Shown here one piece after another: positions 17,638 through 27,115 of a stretch of 64,000 bases of DNA (the first letter of the stretch is position 1; every line of letters starts with the position of its first letter). The translations under genes were made by a program, and so were the position numbers. The notes beneath the pieces were generated by a model. It did no database searches, had not been told where the DNA came from, and saw nothing but the letters and a program-made list of their open reading frames with translations. The DNA comes from Chryseosolibacter indicum. Its GTDB lineage: Bacteria; Bacteroidota; Bacteroidia; Cytophagales; Cyclobacteriaceae. Location: assembly GCF_018598585.1 (NCBI RefSeq), contig NZ_JAHESD010000014.1:1-64000 (forward strand), given 5' to 3'.

Positions 17638-18912
17638 TTATTCAATAATTAAAGCGATAATAGAAAATGCATTTATAATCCACATTGCTGGAGATATTTC
17701 GTTACTCTTTCCTGATATCGATTTAAGCAATGTCCAGCTGAGAAAACCCCAGATAATACCCTGGGTAATAGAATAGGTGAAAGGGATTAGCACCATAGCA
17801 AGAAAAGCAGGGATTGCCTCGTCCCACTGCGTCCAATTTACTTTAACAATGGGAGCTATCATAAATGCGCCAACAAGTACTAAAGCAGGAGCGGTTGCTA
17901 TAGCAGGGATGGCTGCAAGTAGCGGAGACAAGAATAAAAATGGAAGAAATAGTACGGCGCCGATAATTGCAGTAAGTCCTGTTTTACCTCCAGCTTCTAT
18001 ACCCACCGCCGACTCGATATAGGCAGTACCAGGACTTGTGCCTAATAAACCGGCGATTGTGGTAGAAACAGCATCAGTTACCAAGGCACGTTTGATGTTT
18101 TGAGGTTCACCGTTTTTATCAAGTAGGTTTGCCGCTTCTGACAGTCCCACTAAGGTTGAGAGACTGTCAAACATATCAGTAAAGACAAAAGAGAAGATTA
18201 CTGGCACTAACGACCATTGGAGAGCGTCAATAAAATTCAATCTGAAAAGTAAACTGAAATCGGGGGACGCTGCTACGCCTTGCCAGTTTACTATAGTGGA
18301 ATCTCCCCAAAGCCTTCCCAGCGGGTATGCGGCAATAGTCGTGCAAAGTATTCCTAACAACACGGCGCCCTTTACACGTTTTGTTATTAAAATAGCAGTA
18401 AGGGCTAGTCCCACCAGAAAAGTTATTAATACAGGATTTAGTTTACTCGCGCCTACAACTGTAGCAGGGTTTGATGTAATGAAGCCTGCGTTGATGAACC
18501 CAATGAGTGTGATGAAGAGTCCAATGCCTGCAGCAATTGCATGCCGCAGCGGTTTAGGAATAGCTCGCACTATCTGTGTTCTGATATTGAACACAGATAG
18601 TACCAGGAAGACGATACCAGACCAGAAGACAGCGCCTAAGGCAGTCTCCCAAGGTACTTTCATACCTATAACAACCGTGAAAGTAAAGAAGGCATTCAGC
18701 CCCATACCTGGAGCAACGAGAACGGGATTGCCCGCATAGAGTCCCATCATTAAGCTACTAAAGAAGGCCAAGAGCACCGTGGCAGTTAGTACAGCAGAAA
18801 AGGACATTCCTGCTTGACTAAGAATAGAAGGATTTACAACAATGATATAGGATGTGGCCAGGAAAGCTGAACATCCGGCAATAACTTCGGTCCATGAATT
18901 TTTATTCAGCAT
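17638..18912 (-). CDS. NCS2-family purine permease (AzgA-like)
   Basis: A 424-residue membrane protein with about 13 hydrophobic segments. NPVLVAPGMGLNAFFTF near residues 62-78 and a VFTDMFDSLSTLVG stretch near 245, plus LGTSPGTAYIESAVGIEAGGKTG near 290-312, are the signature regions of the AzgA group, which take up adenine, guanine and hypoxanthine. It is first in a two-gene operon with the exported nucleosidase and divergent from the GuaD-like deaminase gene. Together they form a scheme in which a nucleoside is cleaved outside, the base imported, then deaminated. No purine riboswitch is visible in the 139-base divergent gap. Confidence 0.9.
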   Translation of the reverse strand: MLNKNSWTEVIAGCSAFLATSYIIVVNPSILSQAGMSFSAVLTATVLLAFFSSLMMGLYAGNPVLVAPGMGLNAFFTFTVVIGMKVPWETALGAVFWSGIVFLVLSVFNIRTQIVRAIPKPLRHAIAAGIGLFITLIGFINAGFITSNPATVVGASKLNPVLITFLVGLALTAILITKRVKGAVLLGILCTTIAAYPLGRLWGDSTIVNWQGVAASPDFSLLFRLNFIDALQWSLVPVIFSFVFTDMFDSLSTLVGLSEAANLLDKNGEPQNIKRALVTDAVSTTIAGLLGTSPGTAYIESAVGIEAGGKTGLTAIIGAVLFLPFLFLSPLLAAIPAIATAPALVLVGAFMIAPIVKVNWTQWDEAIPAFLAMVLIPFTYSITQGIIWGFLSWTLLKSISGKSNEISPAMWIINAFSIIALIIE

Positions 18913-19051
18913 GACTGAGACTAAAAGAAAGTATTAAAGTGCATTTTATTTAAGAAAGAAAAAAGCCTGGATACATGAGATCATTCAGTTCGGCCTTTAA
19001 CTATTATTGCATATTGCAGAACTTTAACAGAATGGTTATTTAATTGGAAAC

Positions 19052-19537
19052 ATGATGGAGCCTACAGAAGAAGACTACAAATATATTCAGTTGGCAGTTG
19101 AACTTGCACAACAAGGTGTTTTGAATAATGTGGGAGGTCCATTTGGAGCAGTGGTAGTAAAAGATGGAGAAGTAATTGGACAGGGAAGTAACAAAGTTAC
19201 ATCTACCAACGACCCTACGGCGCATGCAGAGGTTGTAGCTATCAGGGAAGCCTGCCACTTCCTTCAGAGTTATGAGCTTTCAGGATGTACGATTTATGCT
19301 TCCTGTGAGCCATGTCCTATGTGTCTCGGAGCCATTTATTGGTCAAGACCGGATCGCATTGTTTATGCCTGTAATCGCAGAGATGCCGCATCAATTGGTT
19401 TTGATGATGATTTCATTTATACAGAGATAGGAGTTTCTCCTGATCAAAGGAGCATACGTGCCACCGAATGCGGTCGTGCCCTTGGACTTAAAGTATTTGA
19501 GCTTTGGATGAACAAGCGCGATAAGATTGAATATTAG
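19052..19537 (+). CDS. nucleoside/guanine deaminase (CDA superfamily)
   Basis: A 161-residue deaminase with zinc-site HAE in PTAHAEVVAIREA near residue 57 and PCPMC in SCEPCPMCLGAIYW near 87-100. The length, the GGPFGAVVVKDG strand near 27-38 and the C-terminal tail are typical of the GuaD-type guanine deaminases rather than of TadA tRNA deaminases. It would convert guanine to xanthine. The purine permease lies divergently, which supports a role in base salvage. Two ATG codons in tandem make the exact start uncertain by one residue. Confidence 0.88.
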   Translation: MMEPTEEDYKYIQLAVELAQQGVLNNVGGPFGAVVVKDGEVIGQGSNKVTSTNDPTAHAEVVAIREACHFLQSYELSGCTIYASCEPCPMCLGAIYWSRPDRIVYACNRRDAASIGFDDDFIYTEIGVSPDQRSIRATECGRALGLKVFELWMNKRDKIEY

Positions 19538-19554
19538 CCTACATAATCCTGGAA

Positions 19555-20865
19555 TTATTCAAAGAGAACCAGTGACTTATTGTACTTCTGCTTAAGGAAT
19601 TGATGTAGGTCCTTTACTGACTTACTTCCTTCTGATCCAAAAGCAAGAATACAAACTGTACCACCACTGCCTCCACCGGTGATCTTAGCTCCATAAATTC
19701 CCTGGCTGAATTTAGTTCGCGCAAGTTCAACGATCTCATCTGTTTTTTCAGAGCCTAGCCCGCATTGCGAATAGCTGTGATGTGCCTGATACATTAATGT
19801 GCCTAGTTTTCTTAAGATATCCTCAGTTACATTATCATCAGTGCGTATAGTGAGAAGAAGATCATGGAAATGGTTAACCCTTTCGTTTTCATAAACCGGG
19901 TGGCGCGTGCAGTTCAGCACGTGATATGTTTTATCGGGGTCTACCTGAGTAACATGATCAATTGTGCTTTTATATTTTTGAAGAAAGTCACCGCCATTTA
20001 GTTCTTTAGGCAACAAGCTCTCGAACTGTTGTTGAAAATCACTTTGTTTGATGTTGCACAAATATCCGTGAAAAGGAAGCCCGTGACGTTCTCCTGATTC
20101 TCTTGCATTTATCAGCGCTTCAGGTTTAGTACCCAATTGATGAGCAATTATGGAGTAACCCATAAATGCAGCACAACGTACGTCCGTATAAGATGATCCG
20201 CCCACGGCGTGGCGAACGCCACTATCAATGCCGAAGAAATTAATACCTTCAGGAATGCTGATGGGTGCTTCTGTTTTATCGGGTTGGCAGAGAATAGGCA
20301 AAAGCTTGTCTGCCGATCCAAAGTAAGAGGCAAGCTGGTCCATAAGACCGCATGGAGCTCCTACAATTAAGTTCTCTACTTTTTGTGCTAAGACCGGTAA
20401 TTCAGTGCCATGAAAGGAAACAGAAAAAGCTTCAGCAAGTGCTTTCATGGTAGCAACTTCCAGTGAAGCTGATGAAGAAACTCCCTTCCCTAAGGGAACA
20501 GAAGAATGGATAAAAAAGTCGCCGCCTTTGAAAATGATATTTTTCTCCTTTTGAAGTATCAGCGCGCATCCGATGATATAGGCGATCCATGAATCAGCAG
20601 CAGAGGCATTTAATTTGATCCTTGCGTATTCGTAATCTACCTTTCCATCTTTTAGTAAAGATGCGTAGTCAAGAGAAGCTTTTAATACATCGCCCGAAGA
20701 CGTTTGGCTGGTGAAGTTACATTGATAATCTGATCTAACAGAAAGAGACACTTCCGATTTCTCGCCAATACATTTTTGCAACACCAACGATCCTGAATAG
20801 TCAGCTATTCCACCCATAACATCCAATCGGCCGGGGGCAATACCTCGAAATACTTTTGATTGCAT
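19555..20865 (-). CDS. GHMP sugar kinase (galactokinase/arabinokinase type)
   Basis: The start is the ATG that overlaps the preceding gene's stop (TAATG); a longer open frame upstream is spurious. The 436-residue product has the sugar-binding region GRLDVMGGIADYSGSLVL near 10-27, the GHMP phosphate loop PLGKGVSSSASLEVA near 130, GLMDQLASYFG near 175 and the C-terminal GGGSGGTVCIL. The first motif differs from the classic galactokinase GRVNLIGEH.DY and is like that of plant L-arabinokinase. With GalT in the same operon a galactokinase role is likely, but arabinose is possible. Third gene of a translationally coupled operon. Confidence 0.85.
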   Translation of the reverse strand: MQSKVFRGIAPGRLDVMGGIADYSGSLVLQKCIGEKSEVSLSVRSDYQCNFTSQTSSGDVLKASLDYASLLKDGKVDYEYARIKLNASAADSWIAYIIGCALILQKEKNIIFKGGDFFIHSSVPLGKGVSSSASLEVATMKALAEAFSVSFHGTELPVLAQKVENLIVGAPCGLMDQLASYFGSADKLLPILCQPDKTEAPISIPEGINFFGIDSGVRHAVGGSSYTDVRCAAFMGYSIIAHQLGTKPEALINARESGERHGLPFHGYLCNIKQSDFQQQFESLLPKELNGGDFLQKYKSTIDHVTQVDPDKTYHVLNCTRHPVYENERVNHFHDLLLTIRTDDNVTEDILRKLGTLMYQAHHSYSQCGLGSEKTDEIVELARTKFSQGIYGAKITGGGSGGTVCILAFGSEGSKSVKDLHQFLKQKYNKSLVLFE

Positions 20866-21878
20866 TAGAGTAAATTGTACTTCTTCATTAATGATTGAAC
20901 AATGGGAAAGACTTCGTTGTAGATATGTCGGTTGGCAAAACCCATCCAATCTACTTCCGTAGACAAATTTAAGGGTACATCCAACGTTTTTCCTTCTCCG
21001 TCCGTAATTATGATGCCTGCTTCTGCACCGATAAGGTGGGCGCATACATCGTAAGGATGACAAACATGTCCGCCTTCTTTACCTTGGCTCTTCAGTAACT
21101 TATAAAGCAGTCCGCGGACATCGGCAATGAAACGGTCATGTCCATTTAACAATTCAAAGAGTTGTCCTCCACTTGAGATATATTGATCTTCGAAAACCAA
21201 TGCCTTTCCTCCTGGATTATTTGGCTTAATTGTCTGGATCAGTTCATCTTCAATTTTAGATAAGATGTCTCTACCCGGGGGGAAGAACCTAGCAAACTGA
21301 GCAAAGCCACCAATAATTGTTTTTGCGGAAGAGGGCTTCAGCTTTTTTTCTTTAGATTCTCCATTGATCAAATTATGCGTTTGGGCAAAGGCACCCTTAC
21401 CTTTGACGGCCCATAGTACATCTGCAAGGTACTGTTTTGTTGTGGGCAGTTCTACCATCGCTGCTACTTCAACATCTTGCAGCGAAGTGCTTTCTCCTTT
21501 ATTAGGGGCAATGCCGGCAAGAAAAAAAGCAGATCTTTTGTTGTACATAATCCCCCGAGTGCCATCAATGGGGTCAATAATAACTTTGTATTTTGCTTTT
21601 TCGCGATCTGAACCTAAAGGAAGGACAATGCCATTACTATCTTCACCAATGCCTTCTGCCAAAACGATAAATCCTTCTGCTGCTGATGCATACTTTTCCA
21701 GTATGGGAATCAGGATATCTTCTACCTCACGATCGATATGGTAAATGGTATCTTCCTCTTTCTCGGCATGAACAGCGCTAAGGACTTCAACATCTGTTGA
21801 CTTTAATGACTCATAAACTTTGGAGCGCACGGCGCTGCCGGCTTCCAGTAACATTTCAGTTAGCTTTTGGTAAGTCAT
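20865..21878 (-). CDS. inositol monophosphatase-family protein
   Basis: A 337-residue protein with the metal-binding motifs of the IMPase/FBPase superfamily: EGIGED near residue 74, DPIDGTRGIMY near 102-112, and a late WMGF region with DVCAH near 272. Such enzymes remove phosphate from inositol phosphates, sugar phosphates or PAP. It is longer than usual IMPases (about 260-270), with insertions in the middle. It overlaps galT by 4 bases and the sugar kinase by one, so it is made together with both. A sugar-phosphate phosphatase that limits toxic build-up in this pathway is a reasonable inference. Confidence 0.83.
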   Translation of the reverse strand: MTYQKLTEMLLEAGSAVRSKVYESLKSTDVEVLSAVHAEKEEDTIYHIDREVEDILIPILEKYASAAEGFIVLAEGIGEDSNGIVLPLGSDREKAKYKVIIDPIDGTRGIMYNKRSAFFLAGIAPNKGESTSLQDVEVAAMVELPTTKQYLADVLWAVKGKGAFAQTHNLINGESKEKKLKPSSAKTIIGGFAQFARFFPPGRDILSKIEDELIQTIKPNNPGGKALVFEDQYISSGGQLFELLNGHDRFIADVRGLLYKLLKSQGKEGGHVCHPYDVCAHLIGAEAGIIITDGEGKTLDVPLNLSTEVDWMGFANRHIYNEVFPIVQSLMKKYNLL

Positions 21879-22918
21879 TGTTCTTCTGTATAATTAGCTA
21901 AATCTATTTTATTTAGTTCTGCAGCTTTTTCCTCGGGCATTGTATCGGCCATAAAATTGCCGCCGCCGATTTCCGGCCCAGCCAGATACTTTACTAAACC
22001 GGGCTGCCTGTAAGGAGGTTGAAGCCAAATATGCATCCTGAAATTATTGTATTCTTGTCCGTCAACCGGTGCCTGCATGAGAGACATAACGTACGGAAAG
22101 TTCATGTTATAATTCATATCGAGCTTACGCACCACCTCGTGAAAGACCTGAGCAAGATCACGCAACTCTTCATCTGTGAGGGAAATGAGTGAGGCATGTT
22201 GTGCTTTCGGGAAGATCATAACTTCGTATGCATATCTGGCAAAGAAAGGGATGAAGGCAATCGCGTTCTTATTTTCTGCAATAATCCGAACTTTATCTTT
22301 TTGTTCGCAGGTGATGATATCCTCAAATATATTCCTCCCTGTTTTTCCCTTATGCTTCGTGGCAATGGCAATCTGTTGTTCCACATACTTAAAAACAAAG
22401 TCAGTGGCATAAATCTGGCAATGGGGGTGGGGGTTACTTACGCCCACAGCTTCCCCCTTGTTTTCAAAGATGAGTACGAATTTTATTGCTTGGTCACTTA
22501 AAAAGTCTTGCATCTGACTTCTGAAAGCTTTGAACACAGTAAAGACACCTTCCAATTTCATCTGCGAAAGCGTAACATTATGCCTTGGATCATAGCAAAC
22601 AACACGGGCTTTGCCCTTGGCCGATTCCTTTTTGTATAAATCATTTTCGATGCCGTCTACGGAAGGCGCAGTCATTCCAACAACAGGATGATCATTATCA
22701 AAAATAAAGACGTCTTTATAAGGTGGATTGTTCTTACCACTAACGCGGGCGTTACCAGGGCAGAGATAGCATTTTGGATCATACTCAGGTGCCGGTTTTG
22801 GTTTGATCAGATCAGCACCCTGCCATGGGCGAGCGTTTCTATGAGCTGAATATACGACCCATTCTTCTCTTAAGGGATGCCATCGCTTTTCCCATTTTCC
22901 TGCAAAAGGACCTTCCAT
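21875..22918 (-). CDS. galT: galactose-1-phosphate uridylyltransferase
   Basis: A 347-residue HIT-superfamily transferase. It has RPWQGAD near residue 31, a CYLCPGN zinc-site segment near 51-57 and the catalytic HPHCQIYATDF near 160-170, in which the second histidine of HPH forms the uridylyl intermediate. A C-terminal MHIWLQPPYRQPG block completes the fold. It exchanges UMP between UDP-glucose and galactose-1-phosphate in the Leloir pathway. It is first in the operon, followed by the phosphatase-like gene and the GHMP kinase. The 500 bases upstream hold its promoter. Confidence 0.92.
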   Translation of the reverse strand: MEGPFAGKWEKRWHPLREEWVVYSAHRNARPWQGADLIKPKPAPEYDPKCYLCPGNARVSGKNNPPYKDVFIFDNDHPVVGMTAPSVDGIENDLYKKESAKGKARVVCYDPRHNVTLSQMKLEGVFTVFKAFRSQMQDFLSDQAIKFVLIFENKGEAVGVSNPHPHCQIYATDFVFKYVEQQIAIATKHKGKTGRNIFEDIITCEQKDKVRIIAENKNAIAFIPFFARYAYEVMIFPKAQHASLISLTDEELRDLAQVFHEVVRKLDMNYNMNFPYVMSLMQAPVDGQEYNNFRMHIWLQPPYRQPGLVKYLAGPEIGGGNFMADTMPEEKAAELNKIDLANYTEEQ

Positions 22919-23418
22919 TTTATAATGATTAGTAATTATTGATGCTACAAAGTATAAATTTTAAATAATAAAAATAGGTGTATGCTAAAGTGTGCATTTT
23001 TTTGTCCTCCGTCAAACCTAAATTTCTTGGTTCGCTTTTCCGCATATCTTTATTCCTGCAATTAGATGTCAGTTACAGATAATATCCTAAATATTCTTAT
23101 TAATAGGGTACCAGCGTTTAAAAGAAATATCAACATTAAAGTAAAGTTATCCTCCTGGTATTCGTTTAACAAGCCCGGTTACTATCCGTGAAATATAGCA
23201 GTATTGTTTGACGTAAAGTGAGTAAGGGATGATGGCGAATATCGCAGTTAAATGCAAGAATGAATGTTCTAATTTCTGAACCATAGGTACTGATGAACAA
23301 TAGGCTAAAATGCACAAATAGTATGAAGCAAGCTAAACTAGAATAGCAATTATTCGACGAGAGTATTTGTAATATATCTCTACGGTGCAAATATTTTCAA
23401 TAATCTTCTTTATGGTAT
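22919..23418. other. 500-base AT-rich gap, no gene seen
   Basis: Upstream of galT and beyond the end of the oxidoreductase gene. Short frames on both strands look random (a 74-codon minus frame is rich in Ser, Leu and Cys and has no neighbour support). I see no repeat or strong hairpin. It should contain the galT promoter, but I could not match a TTTG/TAnnTTTG pair. Confidence 0.6.
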
Positions 23419-24531
23419 TTATAACTTCAAATCTACTTTTTTTCCCAGTCTAACGGCTTGATATATTGCATCAATAATTTTAAGGTCCTTTAAACCTTCT
23501 TCTCCATCTACTGGTACCACTGGTTTTTTATTCTGAAGAATGATGGCTGCCATTTCATCCATCTGAACCGTTTGATGTGTAATATGAGGTTGATTTAATT
23601 CACCCACATGTGTGCGGCCTTTAATTGGTCCATAACCTGTAGCAGGCTGCAGTTCTGCAAATCCCTTTTCTCCGTTGAGGAAAAAGCGGTCAAGGTTACT
23701 CATGGCGTATGTAGAGAGACAAGAAGCCACTGCCCCGGAAGGGAAGCCAAGCTGAAACTGTATAGTTTCATCAACACCTTCTTTAAATTTCTTAGGGTCG
23801 GTTTTTGTTTCCTGTGCAGTAACCCAAACAGGTTCTTCCCCAACCATATACCTTGCACCATTGACTGCATATATACCAATATCCATCATTGCGCCACCAC
23901 CTGCAAGTTTCTTGTCCAAGCGCCATTGGTTTGGATCACCTATTCTAAAACCTGCAAGTCCCTGGAAAAATAACACCTTTCCAAGCTCACCATCGCTGCG
24001 CATGCGGATGATCTCTAACGTCTTTGGCTCAAAATGCATTCTGTATCCTATCAGTAATTTTACGTTGGCCTTTTTACAGGCATCTACCATTTCCTGACCT
24101 TGTATCGCATTAATTGCCATCGGTTTTTCGCAGATCACATGTTTGCCAGCTTTAGCAACCCGTATTACCTGATCGTGATGAAGTGCATTCGGAGTTATAA
24201 CATAAACTGCATCAATGTCGGGGTTATTTTTGATGTTATCGAAATTCTCATAGTTATAGCAGTTCTTTTCCGGGATGCCGAACTTGCTTTGCCAGTCTTT
24301 TATTTTGGCAGGGGTGCCGCTGATAATCCCTGTTAATTTTGCCATCTTACTTTCCCTCATAGCTTCGGCAACACGTGTACCGTAACTTCCGAGGCCCATG
24401 ATAGCCACACGAAGGACTGGTCCCTGATAGTCAGTTATATTTATTGCTTCAGTAGGTTGGACAGTTGACATCAGGGGAAGTGTGATCCCTGACATCGCTA
24501 TTTTATTAAGAAAATCTCTGCGTGTGCTCAT
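23419..24531 (-). CDS. Gfo/Idh/MocA-family oxidoreductase, probably Tat-exported
   Basis: A 370-residue protein that begins MSTRRDFLNKIAMSG, a twin-arginine signal, followed by a Rossmann NAD(P) fold with IMGLGSYGTRVAEAM near 45 and the family motif CEKPMAIN near 134. The C-terminal half has GGGAMMDIGIYAVNGARY near 212, typical of glucose-fructose oxidoreductase-like members. These enzymes oxidise or reduce sugar hydroxyls, with the cofactor bound before export. It stands alone between two gene-poor gaps. The substrate is unknown. Confidence 0.88.
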   Translation of the reverse strand: MSTRRDFLNKIAMSGITLPLMSTVQPTEAINITDYQGPVLRVAIMGLGSYGTRVAEAMRESKMAKLTGIISGTPAKIKDWQSKFGIPEKNCYNYENFDNIKNNPDIDAVYVITPNALHHDQVIRVAKAGKHVICEKPMAINAIQGQEMVDACKKANVKLLIGYRMHFEPKTLEIIRMRSDGELGKVLFFQGLAGFRIGDPNQWRLDKKLAGGGAMMDIGIYAVNGARYMVGEEPVWVTAQETKTDPKKFKEGVDETIQFQLGFPSGAVASCLSTYAMSNLDRFFLNGEKGFAELQPATGYGPIKGRTHVGELNQPHITHQTVQMDEMAAIILQNKKPVVPVDGEEGLKDLKIIDAIYQAVRLGKKVDLKL

Positions 24532-24697
24532 GGTATGTGGTGTAATTATGCAGGGATAATATTGGAAAAATGTACGTTTTGAACAAGTGGTTATCGTAGG
24601 TCTTAATAATTCTTTTGGTTATGCATATTCATTATTCCTGTACTGTCGGTTATATAGGATTAAAATACATATAATTTAAATGGTTAAAACCAATATA

Positions 24698-26800
24698 TTA
24701 TAGTGGGGTACGTATCTTTTTTGTGATGCCTCTGATGTCCAGGGCTATGGAATAAATAACAGAGGCAGTAGATACCGGAGGATATGTTTTTGCGGGACTT
24801 CGCGTTGCGGAAGAAGGAATAGCATTCAGGTTGTCGATGGCCTCTTTAGTTACCGTAATAATCTCATTCTTAAAATCATCTCGCTGAAGTACATTTATAT
24901 CTTTCTCTGTTAATGCGGAGATGCTGCTTGTAAGTGTGTGTGTAGCAATAACAAACTGGTGGACAAGACTTGTTTCTTTTGCATTAAAAGGTTCAGTGAG
25001 CATCTGCTGAAACGAATCAGATAGGTTTGTAAGCGTAACAATGGCTTCCCTACGGGCTTCATCGTAAGTGATTGTATTTGCTTTCTTTTCACCAAGAAAC
25101 ATCCATGTTTCGTTGAGGTACGCAATATTGCTTTCGAGAACATCCTGCATTAGTGTTTTGATGTTTTTTCTTTGCCATACGGGGAATACAAAACGCGAGG
25201 CAAGGCCGGCGATGATAGAGCCAATTACTGTGTCTACTAACCTGACACCAATAAGTTCTCGGAAAACCTGGGGGTTAAGAAAGTGAAATGTTATGATCAC
25301 GTACACTGTTAAACAGGTAACAAAAGCGAGGTAATAGATGCGAAGGAAGCTGTAGGCAAGAAGCATGCTCAGCACCATTAAAATAAATAAGACAGTATTG
25401 TTGGAGGTGATTAACAGCAGACCTGCAGCGATTAGAACACCGGCTAATGTCCCCACTACGCGTTTGATATTACGCTTTCTGGAAAGATTATAGCCTGGCT
25501 TAAGGATGGTGATTATTGTTAACAGCACCCAGTATGTATGACTTAAAGAGAGAAGAGAGGATACCAGGTACCCGACAAGCATCGCTATGGTTATTCTCAA
25601 GGCAAACTTGAACTGGTTTGACTTGAATGAAAGGTTCTCCTTTAGCAAAGACAAATTAAAATTAATAGAAGAGCCTGCTGATATTTCAGGTACTTCTTTT
25701 GCATCTACCTGTGTCTGAGTTCTAGTATAAAGTGCAATTTTAACAAGACGATTGAGAATTGTTTCAATATTGTTGGCCGTTTGTTCTATCGCGGAAAGTG
25801 CATTGTGTTGCTCTTCACCTATCAGCTTCTTTTTCTTTTCATTAATCTTCTGCCTGAGCAGGTCGAGATCTACTTTACTAACTGAAAGTTTTTTCACTTC
25901 GTTACCCGCCTGAACCATCAACCCCAGGTATTCTATCTCAGCTACGGTTTCAAGAATTACCTTATAAAACGCATGGAGGATATCCGTATCATCAAGATGT
26001 TGACGCAGTAGTTTATAATCCTGGTAAGCATACATTGTTTCTTCAAACATGTCGGTTGCCTCTACGTAAATCATCATCATGCTTCGGCTTTTCGGACTGG
26101 GATCACCAACAAATTGTCTTGTTTTGAAAAGAAGCTCCCTGATATGATTTTGAATGTTCAAAACATTCACCTGCTCGTGCATTACTCGATTAAAAGATTC
26201 TTCAAGATCAACGGAAGTTTTATAAAAGCCAGCACGTGCGCGCAGGTAATCTGCAATTGACAGAAGATATTCACCAAGCCCCTGTTCAACAAGTCGGTAG
26301 GGTTGAAGACGATAGAGAAGCATGCTGAAGGATGTATACCACAAGCCACCAGTTGCAGTAAGAAGCACACCTGATACCAAGCTGGTCTGATGCGTCTGAG
26401 GGGACATATTCAGAAGCATGATAACCAAAGCCAACGTGCCAACGGAGCCTGCACGAGCACCATAAATACCGATGAGTGTAAAAATAAATGAGAAGAGTAC
26501 TACTTCTCCTAATAAGAGAACCGTATAGTCATGAGAAAGAATGGTTAAGGCAACTACAGCTGTGTTAAGGGTAGTAGCCACTAGCATACCATTCCTTCTG
26601 TGATGAATCGGTCCCGGAGTATCGGTAAGACTCACGAACAGCGATCCTAGCAGAAAGGGTATACCTACGGGAAGCCAATTGTTAAAGGCAATAACGAGCA
26701 TAGGAATTAGCACACCTGTGGTAATGCGAACGCCCGAGTTCCAATACTGACTGGTAACAAATTTTTGTATTTCTTTTAAATAATCCTTCCCGCTTAACAT
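24698..26800 (-). CDS. FUSC-family membrane protein (YccS-like)
   Basis: A 700-residue protein with two membrane blocks, each of about six segments (about residues 25-150 and 400-520), separated by a helical soluble region and followed by another soluble domain near 530-700. The second block has LLTIITILKPGYNLSRKRNIKRVVGTLAGVL, the FUSC signature seen in YccS/YhfK and aromatic-acid exporters such as AaeB. Transport of aromatic acids is known for some relatives; the role here is not proven. It is divergent from the TPR histidine kinase. Confidence 0.87.
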   Translation of the reverse strand: MLSGKDYLKEIQKFVTSQYWNSGVRITTGVLIPMLVIAFNNWLPVGIPFLLGSLFVSLTDTPGPIHHRRNGMLVATTLNTAVVALTILSHDYTVLLLGEVVLFSFIFTLIGIYGARAGSVGTLALVIMLLNMSPQTHQTSLVSGVLLTATGGLWYTSFSMLLYRLQPYRLVEQGLGEYLLSIADYLRARAGFYKTSVDLEESFNRVMHEQVNVLNIQNHIRELLFKTRQFVGDPSPKSRSMMMIYVEATDMFEETMYAYQDYKLLRQHLDDTDILHAFYKVILETVAEIEYLGLMVQAGNEVKKLSVSKVDLDLLRQKINEKKKKLIGEEQHNALSAIEQTANNIETILNRLVKIALYTRTQTQVDAKEVPEISAGSSINFNLSLLKENLSFKSNQFKFALRITIAMLVGYLVSSLLSLSHTYWVLLTIITILKPGYNLSRKRNIKRVVGTLAGVLIAAGLLLITSNNTVLFILMVLSMLLAYSFLRIYYLAFVTCLTVYVIITFHFLNPQVFRELIGVRLVDTVIGSIIAGLASRFVFPVWQRKNIKTLMQDVLESNIAYLNETWMFLGEKKANTITYDEARREAIVTLTNLSDSFQQMLTEPFNAKETSLVHQFVIATHTLTSSISALTEKDINVLQRDDFKNEIITVTKEAIDNLNAIPSSATRSPAKTYPPVSTASVIYSIALDIRGITKKIRTPL

Positions 26801-27115
26801 GGCAGCGAAAATAACTGATTTGAACTATCATCAAAGGTCCGATTATCAAGAAGTATTTCCTTGAGTACTGCTGGTTCGACATTTTTTAATTTAAATGGCA
26901 TCGATACGATGCAAGAGGGGCAAAATTTCAGTGACTGAAAGCAGGCAATAACTAGCACCATTCGTGCTAATCGTTAGTCGTTCCACTTTTTAAAAGATAA
27001 TCTAATATATAATCCATTCACACCGTTAGCAACTTTTATATGGCAATATACGTGTAAGACATCCAGATGCTCTCGTTTTTAAATATAAACCCCAATAGAT
27101 AGTACTTAACCCCCT
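26801..27115. other. 315-base divergent intergenic region
   Basis: Between the FUSC gene (minus) and the TPR kinase gene (plus). No gene seen. A partly paired TAGCACCATTCGTGCTA sequence near 26952-26968 (TAGCAC/GTGCTA arms with ATTC in between) is a possible operator. Promoters for both genes should lie here. Confidence 0.5.

Noticed and set aside
18913-19051. Possible purine riboswitch before the purine permease
   Set aside because: I could not find the conserved purine-aptamer core in the 139-base gap.
20866-21063. Longer open frame before the GHMP kinase start
   Set aside because: The extension lies entirely within the inositol-phosphatase gene and is not family-like; TAATG gives the natural start.
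23166-23390. 74-codon minus frame in the gap before galT
   Set aside because: Sequence rich in Ser, Leu, Cys and Phe with no domain or signal; most likely random.
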